NCBI GenBank assembly: GCA_964413425.1
Contig: CAYPST010000050.1
Span: 1-28,640, forward strand
Origin: DATFLS01 sp964413425
GTDB lineage: Bacteria > Fidelibacterota > JAANXI01
Reading direction: 5' to 3'
Length of the DNA stretch: 28,640 bases
In this document: piece by piece, positions 6,946-15,901 of the stretch
Layout of the letters: each line of letters begins with the position of its first letter
Position numbering within the stretch: the first letter of the stretch is position 1
Position numbers and translations under genes: made by a program
The notes under the pieces: generated by a model
Told to the model about the DNA's origin: nothing
Databases searched by the model: none
The model's input: the letters and a program-made list of their open reading frames with translations, nothing else

Positions 6946-7949
6946 TCCAGGAAGAAGATCAGCCATCAGGAACCACCGGATCACTGTTCTCGCGGCGATC
7001 ATTTCTGAAAGCAGCAGGTATGCTCGGGACAACCGGTTTGGGATTGGGGCTCATAAGACAGGTGCATGGCCGGGGGAACCGTGTGTTGGAATCTGATGTG
7101 CGACTGGCGGAAGAAAAAGGAGGCGTCCGATTCAGTATTTCCACTTATTCCTACTGGCATTTCACCCCGAAAAAGGTCCCTGTCGAATATGTGATTGACG
7201 AAGCCGCCCGAATCGGCGTAAGCGGCGTGGACGTGCTACACCGCCAGATGGCCAGTGAAGACTCCTCGTACCTTCGGACACTGAAGCGTCATGCGTTTCT
7301 CAATGGAGTGAATTTAATTTGTCTCTCCATCCATCAGGATTTTGTCTCACCCGACGCCGAAGAGCGGCAGAAGCATATCGACCATACCATTCACTGTCTT
7401 GAATTGGCGCATGAAATGGGCATTCCGGCTCTCCGGTTGAACTCGGGCAGGTGGGGAACCGTCAGATCCTTTGATCGGCTCATGGAACTGGAAGGCAAGG
7501 AGCCGCCAATCTCCGGATATACTGATGATGACGCATTCCAATGGTGTATTGAGTCCATCGAGCAATGCATTCCAGCAGCCGAAAAGTACGGAGTTATTAT
7601 GGCGCTGGAAAATCACTGGGGATTAACATCGACAGCAGAGGGTGTTCTGCACATCGTGAATGCCATCGATTCTCCCTGGCTCGGCGTGCTCGCTGATACC
7701 GGGAATTTCCGCGAGAATACATATAGGCAACTCGAGCAAATCGCACCGGAGACGGTATTGATCTCTGCAAAGACGTATTATGGTGGGGGTGTATGGTACT
7801 CCCTGGACCTGGATTATGAGCGTATCGCCGGTATTTTTTCCGATGCTGGATTCAGCGGGTATGTCACCCTGGAGTTCGAAGGGAACGAACAGGCGGAATC
7901 GGCAGTGCCCCGGAGTATCGAAATGCTTCGAAAGGCGTTCCGTACATGA
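6942..7949 (+). CDS. Tat-exported sugar phosphate isomerase/epimerase-like TIM barrel
   Basis: A 335-residue protein of the xylose-isomerase-like / AP-endonuclease-2 fold. The ATG at 6942 overlaps the previous stop in an ATGA, with AAGGTGG just upstream. An earlier in-frame ATG at 6912 would lie inside the preceding gene. A twin-arginine signal (SRRSFLK, Arg18-Arg19) shows export. Barrel landmarks: FSISTYSYW strand near 64, LSIHQDF near 128, MALENHWG with metal-ligand Glu223, ADTGNF with Asp252, and LEFEG with Glu311. The usual His-Lys-Asp strand reads AKTYY here. Family members isomerise, epimerise or hydrate keto sugars. Coupled to an exported sugar dehydrogenase, it most likely processes its keto product in the periplasm. 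Confidence 0.85.
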   Translation: MIQEEDQPSGTTGSLFSRRSFLKAAGMLGTTGLGLGLIRQVHGRGNRVLESDVRLAEEKGGVRFSISTYSYWHFTPKKVPVEYVIDEAARIGVSGVDVLHRQMASEDSSYLRTLKRHAFLNGVNLICLSIHQDFVSPDAEERQKHIDHTIHCLELAHEMGIPALRLNSGRWGTVRSFDRLMELEGKEPPISGYTDDDAFQWCIESIEQCIPAAEKYGVIMALENHWGLTSTAEGVLHIVNAIDSPWLGVLADTGNFRENTYRQLEQIAPETVLISAKTYYGGGVWYSLDLDYERIAGIFSDAGFSGYVTLEFEGNEQAESAVPRSIEMLRKAFRT

Positions 7950-8083
7950 GCTGAGGTTGGGAAGAAGATGAACTGGATCCTGTTCTGCTGAATGGAATGT
8001 GTGAAGAGGATAGTCGCTGCTATGAGTGGCCCGAAACCGGGGAAAAATAAGAGTAGCATCAAAAACATACTTGAGGAGAATCA

Positions 8084-9415
8084 ATGAAGAGTACAGACCA
8101 TTCGCGGCGTGAGTTTTTACGCACCCTGACATATGGTGCAGCCGGAATCGGGATAGGTGTCGCCTTTCCCGCTGCCCGATATGGAAGTATCCGGGGCAGC
8201 AACAACAGGCTGCAGGTTGGAGTCATGGGGACGAACAGTCGTGGTCATGCATTGGCGCGCGGGTTTGCCCGATTGGAAGATGCAGAGGTAACGTACATCT
8301 GTGATGTCGACCGGCGTGCCATCGAGAAAACAGTCGATACAGTCCAGGAAATACAAACGCTCGCCCCGAAGGGCGTCAGAGATTTTCGGGAAATGCTGGA
8401 TGACCAGTCTCTCGACGCACTGATTATCGCCACACCGGATCACTGGCACGCCCCTGCGGCCCTTCAGGGGATTCAGGCGGGGAAACACATCTATGTGGAA
8501 AAACCCTGCTGTCACACTCCGCACGAAGGAGAGATGCTCGTCCGGGCAGCCAGAGAACAGAACCGGGTAGTCCAGATGGGCAATCAGCGGCGTTCCTGGC
8601 CCTTCGTGATCGAAGCCATGCAGCGATTGCAGGACGGGGCGATCGGAGAAGTATACTATTCCAGAGGATGGTATGCCAGCAGCCGCGGTTCTATCGGCCA
8701 CGGAGAACAGGTGCCGGTACCCGAGTGGCTGGATTACGATCTCTGGCAGGGGCCGGCTCCACGCGTCCCGTATCAAGATAATATTATCCATTATAACTGG
8801 CACTGGTTCTGGCGATGGGGAACGGGAGAAGCCGGAAACAACGGGACTCATGCCATCGATCTCTGCAGATGGGGACTTCAGGCAGAGTATCCCACCAAAG
8901 TGACCTCCGCCGGAGGCCGGTACCGATTCGATGATGACTGGGAGACGCCGGATACCCAGACCATCAGTATGGAGTTTGGTGATGGAAAAGCGCTCACCTG
9001 GGAAGGACTCTCCTGTAATCCCAGTGGAATAGACGGCGGTTTCGGAGCCTCCTTTCATGGAGCGAAGGGGACTCTGCGGTTGCTGGACAGCGGGTATACC
9101 ATTTACGATCTGGAGAACCAGGTGGTCACAGAAGTAAGTGCACGTGGGGAAGACGTGGATCGCGCCGGTCCCGGATTTGACCGGGATGCCGTGCACTTCA
9201 CCGATTTCCTGGACGCCATCCGGAACGGCACCCGCCCGAATTCCGATATCGAGGGCGGATACAAGAGCACGCTCCTCGTCCTCCTTGGGAATATCGCCCA
9301 ACGCACAGGGCAGGCGTTGGAGTGCAATCCGGAGAACGGACATATTCGCAATGCCCCTGACGCCAGAGATCTCTGGACACGAGAGTATGAATTAGGATGG
9401 GAGCCTATGATATAA
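8084..9415 (+). CDS. Tat-exported Gfo/Idh/MocA-family oxidoreductase (second)
   Basis: A 443-residue sugar dehydrogenase with a GAGGAG site before its ATG. The twin-arginine signal is HSRREFLR (Arg8-Arg9). The Rossmann region starts near 43 (LQVGVMGTNSRG), then ATPDHWHAP at 116-124, EKP at 139-141 with the catalytic lysine, MGNQRRS near 165, and NNGTHAIDL with His256 and Asp259 as acid-base pair. All key residues are intact. The glycoside-oxidising Gfo subfamily near DUF1080 genes shares this outline. It follows the epimerase-like gene after 134 bp and probably belongs to the same transcription unit. It could be the partner that reduces the keto sugar, or a second oxidase with another specificity. 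Confidence 0.88.
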   Translation: MKSTDHSRREFLRTLTYGAAGIGIGVAFPAARYGSIRGSNNRLQVGVMGTNSRGHALARGFARLEDAEVTYICDVDRRAIEKTVDTVQEIQTLAPKGVRDFREMLDDQSLDALIIATPDHWHAPAALQGIQAGKHIYVEKPCCHTPHEGEMLVRAAREQNRVVQMGNQRRSWPFVIEAMQRLQDGAIGEVYYSRGWYASSRGSIGHGEQVPVPEWLDYDLWQGPAPRVPYQDNIIHYNWHWFWRWGTGEAGNNGTHAIDLCRWGLQAEYPTKVTSAGGRYRFDDDWETPDTQTISMEFGDGKALTWEGLSCNPSGIDGGFGASFHGAKGTLRLLDSGYTIYDLENQVVTEVSARGEDVDRAGPGFDRDAVHFTDFLDAIRNGTRPNSDIEGGYKSTLLVLLGNIAQRTGQALECNPENGHIRNAPDARDLWTREYELGWEPMI

Positions 9416-9464
9416 ACCACGAATTTTCGTTTCATCCGGAAGACATAATGTATGGAGTGAGAAT

Positions 9465-10490
9465 ATGTCGAAAACGCTACGCTGGTTGCTAGTCGTTGGG
9501 ATTATTTTCCCTGGTGCTTTTCTGCTGGCTCAATCGGGGCAAAATTTCGTCCGGGTCGGTATTATCGGTCTGGATACGTCTCATAGTATTGCGTTTACCC
9601 GAATCCTGAACAATCCGGACGCCTCCGAGCTGATGTCCGACTATCAGGTGGTTGCCGCCTATCCCCACGGGAGTCCGGATATCGAATCCAGTGTGAACCG
9701 GATACCGGCATATACCGAAGAAATACGGCAGTACGGGGTGAAGATAGTCGATTCCATTCAGGAATTGCTCCCGATGGTTGATATGGTATTACTGGAGACC
9801 AATGACGGCCGGCCCCATCTGGAACAGGCGTTACCGGTGCTCGAAGCGGGGAAGCCGCTGTTCGTCGATAAACCGGTGGCTGCATCATTGGAAGACGCCG
9901 TGGCCATCTATGAGGCAGCCGAATATTATGATGTTCCGGTTTTCTCATCCTCTTCCCTGCGATATATGCCTCATGCCCAGGCAATCCGGAAAGGGGAAAT
10001 CGGACCGGTGCAGCGGGCAGTTACCTACAGCCCCGCAGCGCTCGAACCGAGCCATCCGGATTTGTTCTGGTACGGTATCCACGGGGTGGAAACATTATTT
10101 ACTGTCATGGGGACCGGGTGTGAGCAGGTGACCAGGATATATACAGACAGCACTGATGTGACTGTCGGAGTCTGGAGTGACGGTCGCGTCGGAGTTTTTA
10201 TGGGCTTGCGATCCGGAAAAACAGGATATGGCGGAACGGCGTTTGGCACGCAGGGGATTTCCGAAGTGGGTCCCTACCAGGGATATGAGGCACTGGTAGT
10301 GCATATTATTGAATTTTTTACCACCGGAGTTCCGCCGGTAGAGCCCGAAGAAACCCTGGAGATCTATGCATTCATGGCAGCCGCCGATGAGAGTAAAAAC
10401 CGAAATGGAGCTGCTGTCAGCCTGAAGCAAATGCTCTCCAGCGCACGGGCCAGCGTAGATCGGAACATGTGGAAATCGGAGCCTGAATAA
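9465..10490 (+). CDS. Sec-exported Gfo/Idh/MocA-like oxidoreductase
   Basis: A 341-residue, more divergent Gfo/Idh/MocA protein. Its N-terminus is a plain hydrophobic signal (residues 1-22, ending LLAQ) without twin arginines. The fold starts with VRVGIIGLDTSHS, where TSH replaces the normal G-x-x-G loop, a feature of a subset of the family with poor cofactor binding. DKP at 135-137 replaces EKP but keeps the lysine. His206 in YGIHGVE takes the acid-base position. At 341 residues it is shorter than its neighbours. It follows the second oxidoreductase after 49 bp with GGAGTG upstream, so it is in the same operon. Whether it is a working dehydrogenase or a binding or lyase variant is open. Confidence 0.8.
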   Translation: MSKTLRWLLVVGIIFPGAFLLAQSGQNFVRVGIIGLDTSHSIAFTRILNNPDASELMSDYQVVAAYPHGSPDIESSVNRIPAYTEEIRQYGVKIVDSIQELLPMVDMVLLETNDGRPHLEQALPVLEAGKPLFVDKPVAASLEDAVAIYEAAEYYDVPVFSSSSLRYMPHAQAIRKGEIGPVQRAVTYSPAALEPSHPDLFWYGIHGVETLFTVMGTGCEQVTRIYTDSTDVTVGVWSDGRVGVFMGLRSGKTGYGGTAFGTQGISEVGPYQGYEALVVHIIEFFTTGVPPVEPEETLEIYAFMAAADESKNRNGAAVSLKQMLSSARASVDRNMWKSEPE

Positions 10491-10711
10491 AACCGAATTC
10501 TGTGAGGTAAATCTTTTACTTGATTTTTATAGTATTATAAACAAAATTTTTCTTTTGCGTTTGCCAGTTCAGAATACGGAAACAGATGGCTTAAAACAAT
10601 TAATAAATGTGTAGTGAGTTATTTGAGGTGCGTGCACATCGGGACAGACTGTGGTTTTTATTATAAATCTCAATATTACAAAACTAAGACAGTAAACAAC
10701 CTCAGAGGAAT
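10491..10711. other. AT-rich intergenic sequence with a weak terminator-like stem
   Basis: No gene seen. At 10504-10518 a short imperfect stem (AGGTAAA / TTTACTT) is followed by TGATTTTT, which may end the oxidoreductase transcript. The rest is AT-rich up to the left end of the MITE-like element at 10712. Confidence 0.35.
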
Positions 10712-11011
10712 GAGAGTGTTTAGAAAACATGAGCCTGATGCAGGAGGCTGAAATTTGTTTATGGTTATTATGAATATAACATGCACGCAAAATGTATTTC
10801 GGTATTCTGGTAGATAGAATTTCTATTTTCTCTGTCCCAGAGGGATCTCTTCGAGGCGTTCTTTGTCCCGCAGGGTTCCTCCGAAGAAGTCCTTCGGACC
10901 GTTGGGGCGGCCTCTGAGCAGAGGCTCTCCTTCGGAGCGCCCTTTGTCCCGTCGTCACGGGATTTCTTTGCCAAAGGCATCTTCGGGGCGAGGCGTTTTC
11001 TCAATAGAATC
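10712..11011 (+). mobile_element. MITE-like element, copy 1 (about 300 bp)
   Basis: The left terminal repeat GAGAGTGTTTAGAAAAC is at 10712-10728. The right end GTTTTCTCAATAGAATC at 10995-11011 is a decayed reverse complement. AGGAAT occurs directly on both sides (10706-10711 and 11012-11017), a possible target duplication. The first about 130 bp and the last about 60 bp match copy 2. The middle (about 10835-10975) is expanded by several stems of the TTTGTCCCG...CGGGAT and CTTCGGA...TCCGAAG type. No open frame of protein character exists, so it is non-autonomous. Its right end lies 28 bp from the start codon of the regulator gene. Confidence 0.75.
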
Positions 11012-11039
11012 AGGAATATGAAAAAGGAGAAATTTTCGT

Positions 11040-12140
11040 ATGAGTATTGATTTCCAGGATCCTACCCCACTATATCAACAGATTGCCGACGACATTCTGC
11101 TCCGGATACGTTCGGGAGAACTCAAAGTAGGACATAAGATTGGCTCCCAGCGGGAATTAGCTGAACAGCATGATGTCAGTCTCATTACTGTGAAGAAAGC
11201 GATATCAGAGCTCATAAACAAAGGGGTATTATATAGCCGGACCGGGAAGGGCACTTATGTGGCTGAAGGACCCAACGGTGTGAAAATAGCACAACATAAA
11301 ACGATTGGATTGGTTCTCAGCGATCTGAAAAGTCCCTATTTTTCCATGATAGTCGGAGGAGTTGAAAGGCGAGCTTCCGCGCAGGGATACGCCGTGATGC
11401 TTTCGAATTCAAACGGCGAAATGGAAAGAGAGGAACATCAAATTCGCCGATATATGAAACTGGGGGTCAACGGATTGGTAATTGCATCCATGACCCGCGA
11501 TTATCGCACCACAAATCCGATACGCCATTTACATCGAAAGCATTTCCCCTATGTGGTGGTCTCGTATGTGCAGGACAGGGACATCTATCATGTGGGCACC
11601 GATCAGGCGAAGGGGGCCTATCTGGCCACCGAACATCTTATCCGATTAGGGCATGATCACATTGGCTTCCTCGCCGGAGAGCCCGGGAATCTTCTGGGAG
11701 AGGAACGAAAGCAGGGATACATGAATGCCTTGCAATCCCATGGGAAAGAGTACCGGGATCACTACATTTTCTTTTCTCCTTTCGAGGGTGAATGGCATGA
11801 TTACAAGTCGGGTTATTCCATCGGCAAAGAATTTGCCGATGGAGAGGATCGGCCAACTGCCGTCTTTGCGTATAACGATTTGACGGCACTGGGCTTTCAG
11901 GAAGCACTGTTGGAGGAAGGCCTACGGATACCGGAAGATGTGGCACTGGTCGGATTTGATGATATTGAACGCAGTTGTTATTCACCGGTTACTCTGACGA
12001 CTATCCGGCAGCCGACAGAAAAAATCGGCACCCTGGCCATGGAAAAGATTATGGCATTAATCAATCACGAGGAAGCTGAAGTGCGAACAATCCTTGAACC
12101 GGAGCTTGTCGTTCGGGAGTCCTGTGGAGCCCGTGGTTGA
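11040..12140 (+). CDS. GntR/LacI-type transcriptional regulator (AraR-like)
   Basis: A 366-residue chimeric regulator. Residues 1-75 form a GntR winged helix: TPLYQQIADDILLRIRSGEL opens it, followed by SQRELAEQHDVSLITVKKAISEL as recognition helices and GKGTYVAE as the wing. Residues from about 85 are a LacI/periplasmic-binding-protein sugar sensor: TIGLVLSDLKSPYFSMIVGGVE, then HLIRLGHDHIGFLAGE, FAYNDLTALGFQEAL and VALVGFDDIERS near the C-terminus. This is the layout of AraR, where sugar binding releases DNA. AAGGAG lies 10 bases before the ATG. It most likely controls the surrounding sugar pathway genes. Its own promoter must lie in or across the MITE-like element just upstream. Confidence 0.9.
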   Translation: MSIDFQDPTPLYQQIADDILLRIRSGELKVGHKIGSQRELAEQHDVSLITVKKAISELINKGVLYSRTGKGTYVAEGPNGVKIAQHKTIGLVLSDLKSPYFSMIVGGVERRASAQGYAVMLSNSNGEMEREEHQIRRYMKLGVNGLVIASMTRDYRTTNPIRHLHRKHFPYVVVSYVQDRDIYHVGTDQAKGAYLATEHLIRLGHDHIGFLAGEPGNLLGEERKQGYMNALQSHGKEYRDHYIFFSPFEGEWHDYKSGYSIGKEFADGEDRPTAVFAYNDLTALGFQEALLEEGLRIPEDVALVGFDDIERSCYSPVTLTTIRQPTEKIGTLAMEKIMALINHEEAEVRTILEPELVVRESCGARG

Positions 12141-12498
12141 TGGATTTCTACACTGTAAGACAACCTGAAAATTCAATTGGCGTGTTCACACAATTCACCC
12201 GTTTCTGCTGCTGGGTCGCAGATCCGGAACATCACACATGGAAAGAGTTCCTGGAACGCTATCTCGGGAGTGATAGAATAGTACATAACATATTCGTGTG
12301 ATTACTTCTCTCCACGAGAGAGGTATGGGTATTCCTATTGAATACAGGAAGGGAGGCGAGATACTGTTGCATACTACGCCGGGAGGAGGTAAAGCCGGGA
12401 ACTGGTTAAGTATGAGCGAGGGAATCCCGCTGTTATCCTGGCAGTAAGTTCGTCAAGTGCAAATTTCATTGTTCTGAAGTCAAGGAAAGGAACGACCC
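12141..12498. other. Intergenic region before the first DUF1080 gene
   Basis: No gene or known RNA recognised. A small stem TCTCTC-CAC-GAGAGA lies at 12307-12321. A purine-rich block with CCGGGAGGAGG near 12380 may be structured but matches no riboswitch I know. AAGGAAAGG lies shortly before the next ATG. Confidence 0.4.
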
Positions 12499-13206
12499 AT
12501 GATTGGGAAACTGTTCACACGAATTGTTCTCTGGATAAAATATATAACGGTTACACTATTAGCGATAACGCTTACCGGATGCGCTGCTCAGAGGAGTCTG
12601 GATTTTACAGCATCGCATCCCGAAAATAATGACGATGACGGATGGGAAGCACTGCTTGCGGATGATCTTTCGAATTGTATTTACAATCCGGGCAGCTGGT
12701 CGTATCAGAACGAGGTGTTATCTCTCGAGGGTGACGGAGATATCTGGACGGAAGATCGGTATGGAGACTTTATTCTGGATCTGGAATTCAGGGTATCCGA
12801 GGGCTGCAACAGCGGTATTTTTTTAAGAACCGGCAGCATTGAAAATTGGTTGCATACCGCTATCGAAGTGCAGGTGCTGGATTCCTATGGGAAGGAACAG
12901 GCTGGGAAACACGATTGCGGAGCGATCTATGACTGCCTGGCTCCGAGTACTAACGCGGTTCGGCCTCCGGGGGAATGGAACCGGTGCACGATCACCTGCC
13001 GGGAGAATAAGATTTATATCGTGCTGAACGGACAGCAGATTATCGATATGGATTTAAACCGGTGGACGGAAGCTCACAGAAATCCGGATGGCACGAAGAA
13101 TAAGTTCAATACGGCCTACAAGGATATGCCTCGAGTCGGCCACATCGGTTTTCAGGATCATGGCCATCCTGTCTGGTACAGAAATATCCGGATTCAGGAG
13201 CTGTAA
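12499..13206 (+). CDS. DUF1080 / 3-keto-disaccharide hydrolase-family lipoprotein (first)
   Basis: A 235-residue lipoprotein (LTGC lipobox, Cys28) made almost entirely of a DUF1080 domain (PF06439), a concanavalin-like beta sandwich. Marks are GWEALLADDLSNC near 49, GDFILDLEFRVSEGCNSGIFLRT near 93-115, CGAIYD near 139, GEWNRCTI, LNGQQIIDMD and the closing HIGFQDHG...YRNIRIQEL. The family is known to cleave 3-keto glycosides made by Gfo/Idh/MocA dehydrogenases. Here both partners are exported, so the chemistry would take place outside the cytoplasm. It is a paralogue of the protein at 15902. It is preceded by the AraR-like regulator and a 358-bp gap, suggesting its own promoter. Confidence 0.88.
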   Translation: MIGKLFTRIVLWIKYITVTLLAITLTGCAAQRSLDFTASHPENNDDDGWEALLADDLSNCIYNPGSWSYQNEVLSLEGDGDIWTEDRYGDFILDLEFRVSEGCNSGIFLRTGSIENWLHTAIEVQVLDSYGKEQAGKHDCGAIYDCLAPSTNAVRPPGEWNRCTITCRENKIYIVLNGQQIIDMDLNRWTEAHRNPDGTKNKFNTAYKDMPRVGHIGFQDHGHPVWYRNIRIQEL

Positions 13207-13725
13207 CCTGTAAAAAGTGGATGAAATTGGGAGGAAATATCCGGATATTTGTGAGGGTTGAGATCGGTGGGTTGTTCGGTCTTGGTTGCGCGATTCAATA
13301 TAATGGTCAAATGTCATTGTGACCTGGCGTACAACATTTCATGATTCGGTGAAAGCAAATTGATGAATTATCATTGGTCATCCGGGGATGTTTACCATTA
13401 GATTGAGGTGGGGGATTCGCCGGGGTCCGGAAGAGAAACGACTTCAGGGATGCTCGGCAGATAATTCGATTTCTGCTGCAATCTATGCAAAGTTTCCGTG
13501 ATGAGTGGAGGATAATCAGTGAGTGAGTCAGCTGGTTTGAATGCAGAGCAAATGGAAAGTATGCGGTACTTCGGAAAGAGATTCGCGATGCACTTTTTTC
13601 GTAAAAGCTCTGTGAATACAGACGTGAATTGACTTTTTAAAATAAAGAGCATGCATCACACTATTATTGGAGATGAGGGCTATATCTCCCTACGATTTTT
13701 CTCCCAAGAGCGGAAAGGGAATGCA
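13207..13725. other. Intergenic region, nothing recognised
   Basis: About 520 bp without a supportable gene. Short ORFs on both strands have no recognisable features. No strong hairpin or repeat seen. The gene at 13726 has AAAGGGA upstream. Confidence 0.35.
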
Positions 13726-15789
13726 ATGAAGCACACGTTTCAACTTCACAGAATTATGTTAGTCTTTGCCGGCACACTACTCCTGATGGCCGGATGTGGC
13801 CGGCAGGATGTGCAATCGCAGCTGGACGAGCTCTTACCCAGTGTTCAGGCCTATGAGTACGGTGAGAACAGAGAACATCTCACAGCGATCGAGGATCTGG
13901 TGCGGGCGTCTCATACGAATCCGGCAGACCGGCAGTATATCGAACAACAATTGATTGGCGTGCTGGAGTCGGATGCCACGCTGGCAGGGAAGCAATTTGT
14001 CTGTAAGCAGCTCAGTATGATCGGCACCAGCGCGTCAGTGCCGGTGCTGTCAGATTTGGTGGTGGAGGAGTCGACCTCGGATATGGCACGCTATGCCCTG
14101 GAACGAATTCCCGCTCCGGAGGTGGATGCCGCTCTGCGTGAAGCGGTGCAGCAGACCACCGGGCAGGTGAAAGTGGGCATTATCAACTCGATCGGTCAGC
14201 GCGAAGATGCGGAGGCGGTGGAGTTGTTAGCCTCGCTGCTCCAGGACCCGAATGCGTTAATCGTGGAATCAGCCGCGTCTGCTCTGGGTAATATCGGTAC
14301 GCAGGCAGCTGCTGCAGCGCTGCAGGATGCAATGGCTTCAACTTCTGGTGCTGCCCATGGAACCGTGGTGGATGCGTACCTGGAATGCGCGGATCATGCC
14401 GATCAAGCGGGGGATGCTACCACAGCGAGTGCGATGTATCAACGCGTTTATCTTTCCAATGAACCGGTGACAGTCCGGGGGGTTGCACTGATCGGTATTA
14501 TTAACACGGCCGACGAGGAGGCAGGGGAAGTGATCCTTTCGGTGGTTCAGGAAGGAGAACCGGCATTGCAGGCTATTGCCGCCGGGATGTTAAGTACCGT
14601 TCCGACTGTGGAAAACCTGCAGGAAATCGCCGGGATACTGCCGCAGCTCCCGGATAAGGTGAAAGTCCAGGTCCTGACGGCTTTGGGTGAACGCGGCGAT
14701 CCGGTGGTTCGCCAGGCCGTGGTGGATGCCGTAGATCATCCTGCTCTGGAGGTACAAGTGGCTGCGTTGACGGCGCTGAAATCGCTGGGAGATGCCTCCG
14801 CTGTCTCTCTGCTTGCACAGCATGCCGCTTCCGGGCCAACGGAAAAACGGGAAGCGGCCAGGGCAAGCCTCTACCGGTTGCGCGGCTCGCAAGTGAACCA
14901 ATCGATTCTTTCCGGGATTGCGGATGCCTCACCTGCGGTGCAGGTCGAGTTAATCCGGAGCATCGAGCAGCGTCGTATTTCAAACGCCACGTCCACCCTT
15001 TTTGAGACGGCCACACACCCGAACCCATCAGTGCGCCTTGCGTCCATCCGGGTGTTAGGCGTGATGGCTCCCCCGGAGCAACTCTCGGATCTTCTGGATC
15101 TCCTCATCAACGCTCGCAGTCAGGATGAGCGATCGGCATTGGAACGAGTGGTTGTTTCGGTCGCCAATAAAATTCCGGAGCGAGAAAATCGTGGTGATCA
15201 GATCCTGTCCCGGCTCTCCTCCGTCCAGGACGTATCTGCCCGAGCCTCGTTCATGCTGGTCCTGGGGAATATCGGTGACCCTGATGCACTGCCGGTGTTA
15301 CGCGAGTCCCTCACCGCGTCCGATCCCCAAATTCGGGACGCCGCTATTCGGGCGCTTTCCGAGTGGCCGACCCCTGCGCCGGCTGCTCACTTATTGCAGG
15401 TGGCACAGACTGCCGAACAGCAGAGACCCCGAGTCCTGGCGTTGCGAGGGTATATCCGGTTGATCGGATTACCATCGGACAGATCTGCGACGGAGACGGT
15501 ACAAATGTACCAAAAGGCCATGAATCTGGCGGAGAATGTGAGCGAGCAAAGAGCAATATTATCCGGTCTGGCAGAACTGGAGGCCCTTCCGGCCATGCAG
15601 ATGGCAGGAAAGTACCTGGATCAAGCGGCACTCAGTCAGGAAGCGGCTGCAGCGGTGGTGGAGATTGCAGAAGCCATTCATTCTGAGCACCCGGAAGAAA
15701 CCAGAACCTTGCTGGAAAAGGTAGTAAAAATCACCGGGAGCGAGTCAATTCGTTCCGCTGCCCAGGATGTTCTGGAGGACTTGCAGTAA
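13726..15789 (+). CDS. HEAT-repeat lipoprotein
   Basis: A 687-residue lipoprotein. The start at 13726 is chosen because it directly precedes a signal peptide with lipobox MAGC (Cys24) and has AAAGGGA upstream. An upstream ATG at 13651 would add 25 residues ahead of the signal. The mature part is a long array of HEAT/PBS-lyase-like helical repeats of roughly 30 residues, with units such as DPNALIVESAASALGNIGTQ, HPNPSVRLASIRVLGVM and DPQIRDAAIRALSEW. No catalytic motif is visible. Such solenoids bind other proteins. Placed between two DUF1080 genes, it may scaffold the exported sugar enzymes at the membrane. That role is inference. Confidence 0.85.
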   Translation: MKHTFQLHRIMLVFAGTLLLMAGCGRQDVQSQLDELLPSVQAYEYGENREHLTAIEDLVRASHTNPADRQYIEQQLIGVLESDATLAGKQFVCKQLSMIGTSASVPVLSDLVVEESTSDMARYALERIPAPEVDAALREAVQQTTGQVKVGIINSIGQREDAEAVELLASLLQDPNALIVESAASALGNIGTQAAAAALQDAMASTSGAAHGTVVDAYLECADHADQAGDATTASAMYQRVYLSNEPVTVRGVALIGIINTADEEAGEVILSVVQEGEPALQAIAAGMLSTVPTVENLQEIAGILPQLPDKVKVQVLTALGERGDPVVRQAVVDAVDHPALEVQVAALTALKSLGDASAVSLLAQHAASGPTEKREAARASLYRLRGSQVNQSILSGIADASPAVQVELIRSIEQRRISNATSTLFETATHPNPSVRLASIRVLGVMAPPEQLSDLLDLLINARSQDERSALERVVVSVANKIPERENRGDQILSRLSSVQDVSARASFMLVLGNIGDPDALPVLRESLTASDPQIRDAAIRALSEWPTPAPAAHLLQVAQTAEQQRPRVLALRGYIRLIGLPSDRSATETVQMYQKAMNLAENVSEQRAILSGLAELEALPAMQMAGKYLDQAALSQEAAAAVVEIAEAIHSEHPEETRTLLEKVVKITGSESIRSAAQDVLEDLQ

Positions 15790-15901
15790 GTGGTCGGATG
15801 AGATATTCGCGAAGCAGAGCGATAACAGACCTGCCTTCAGAAGCAGGCAGGAGAAAAACATGTCTAATTTGCAAGAGGAAAAGGAATAAGGGGGAGAAGT
15901 T

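Noticed and set aside
8117..9343. Long minus-strand frame of about 400 codons opposite the second oxidoreductase
   Set aside because: It is a shadow of the clearly coding plus strand, with no family motifs of its own.
10569..11004. Arginine-rich minus-strand frames across element copy 1
   Set aside because: They follow from the GTCCC/CTTCGG stems in the element. No matching protein appears in copies 2 and 3.
12340..12440. Riboswitch-like purine-rich region before the first DUF1080 gene
   Set aside because: No match to a known riboswitch core could be recognised by eye, and the stems are too short to support a call.
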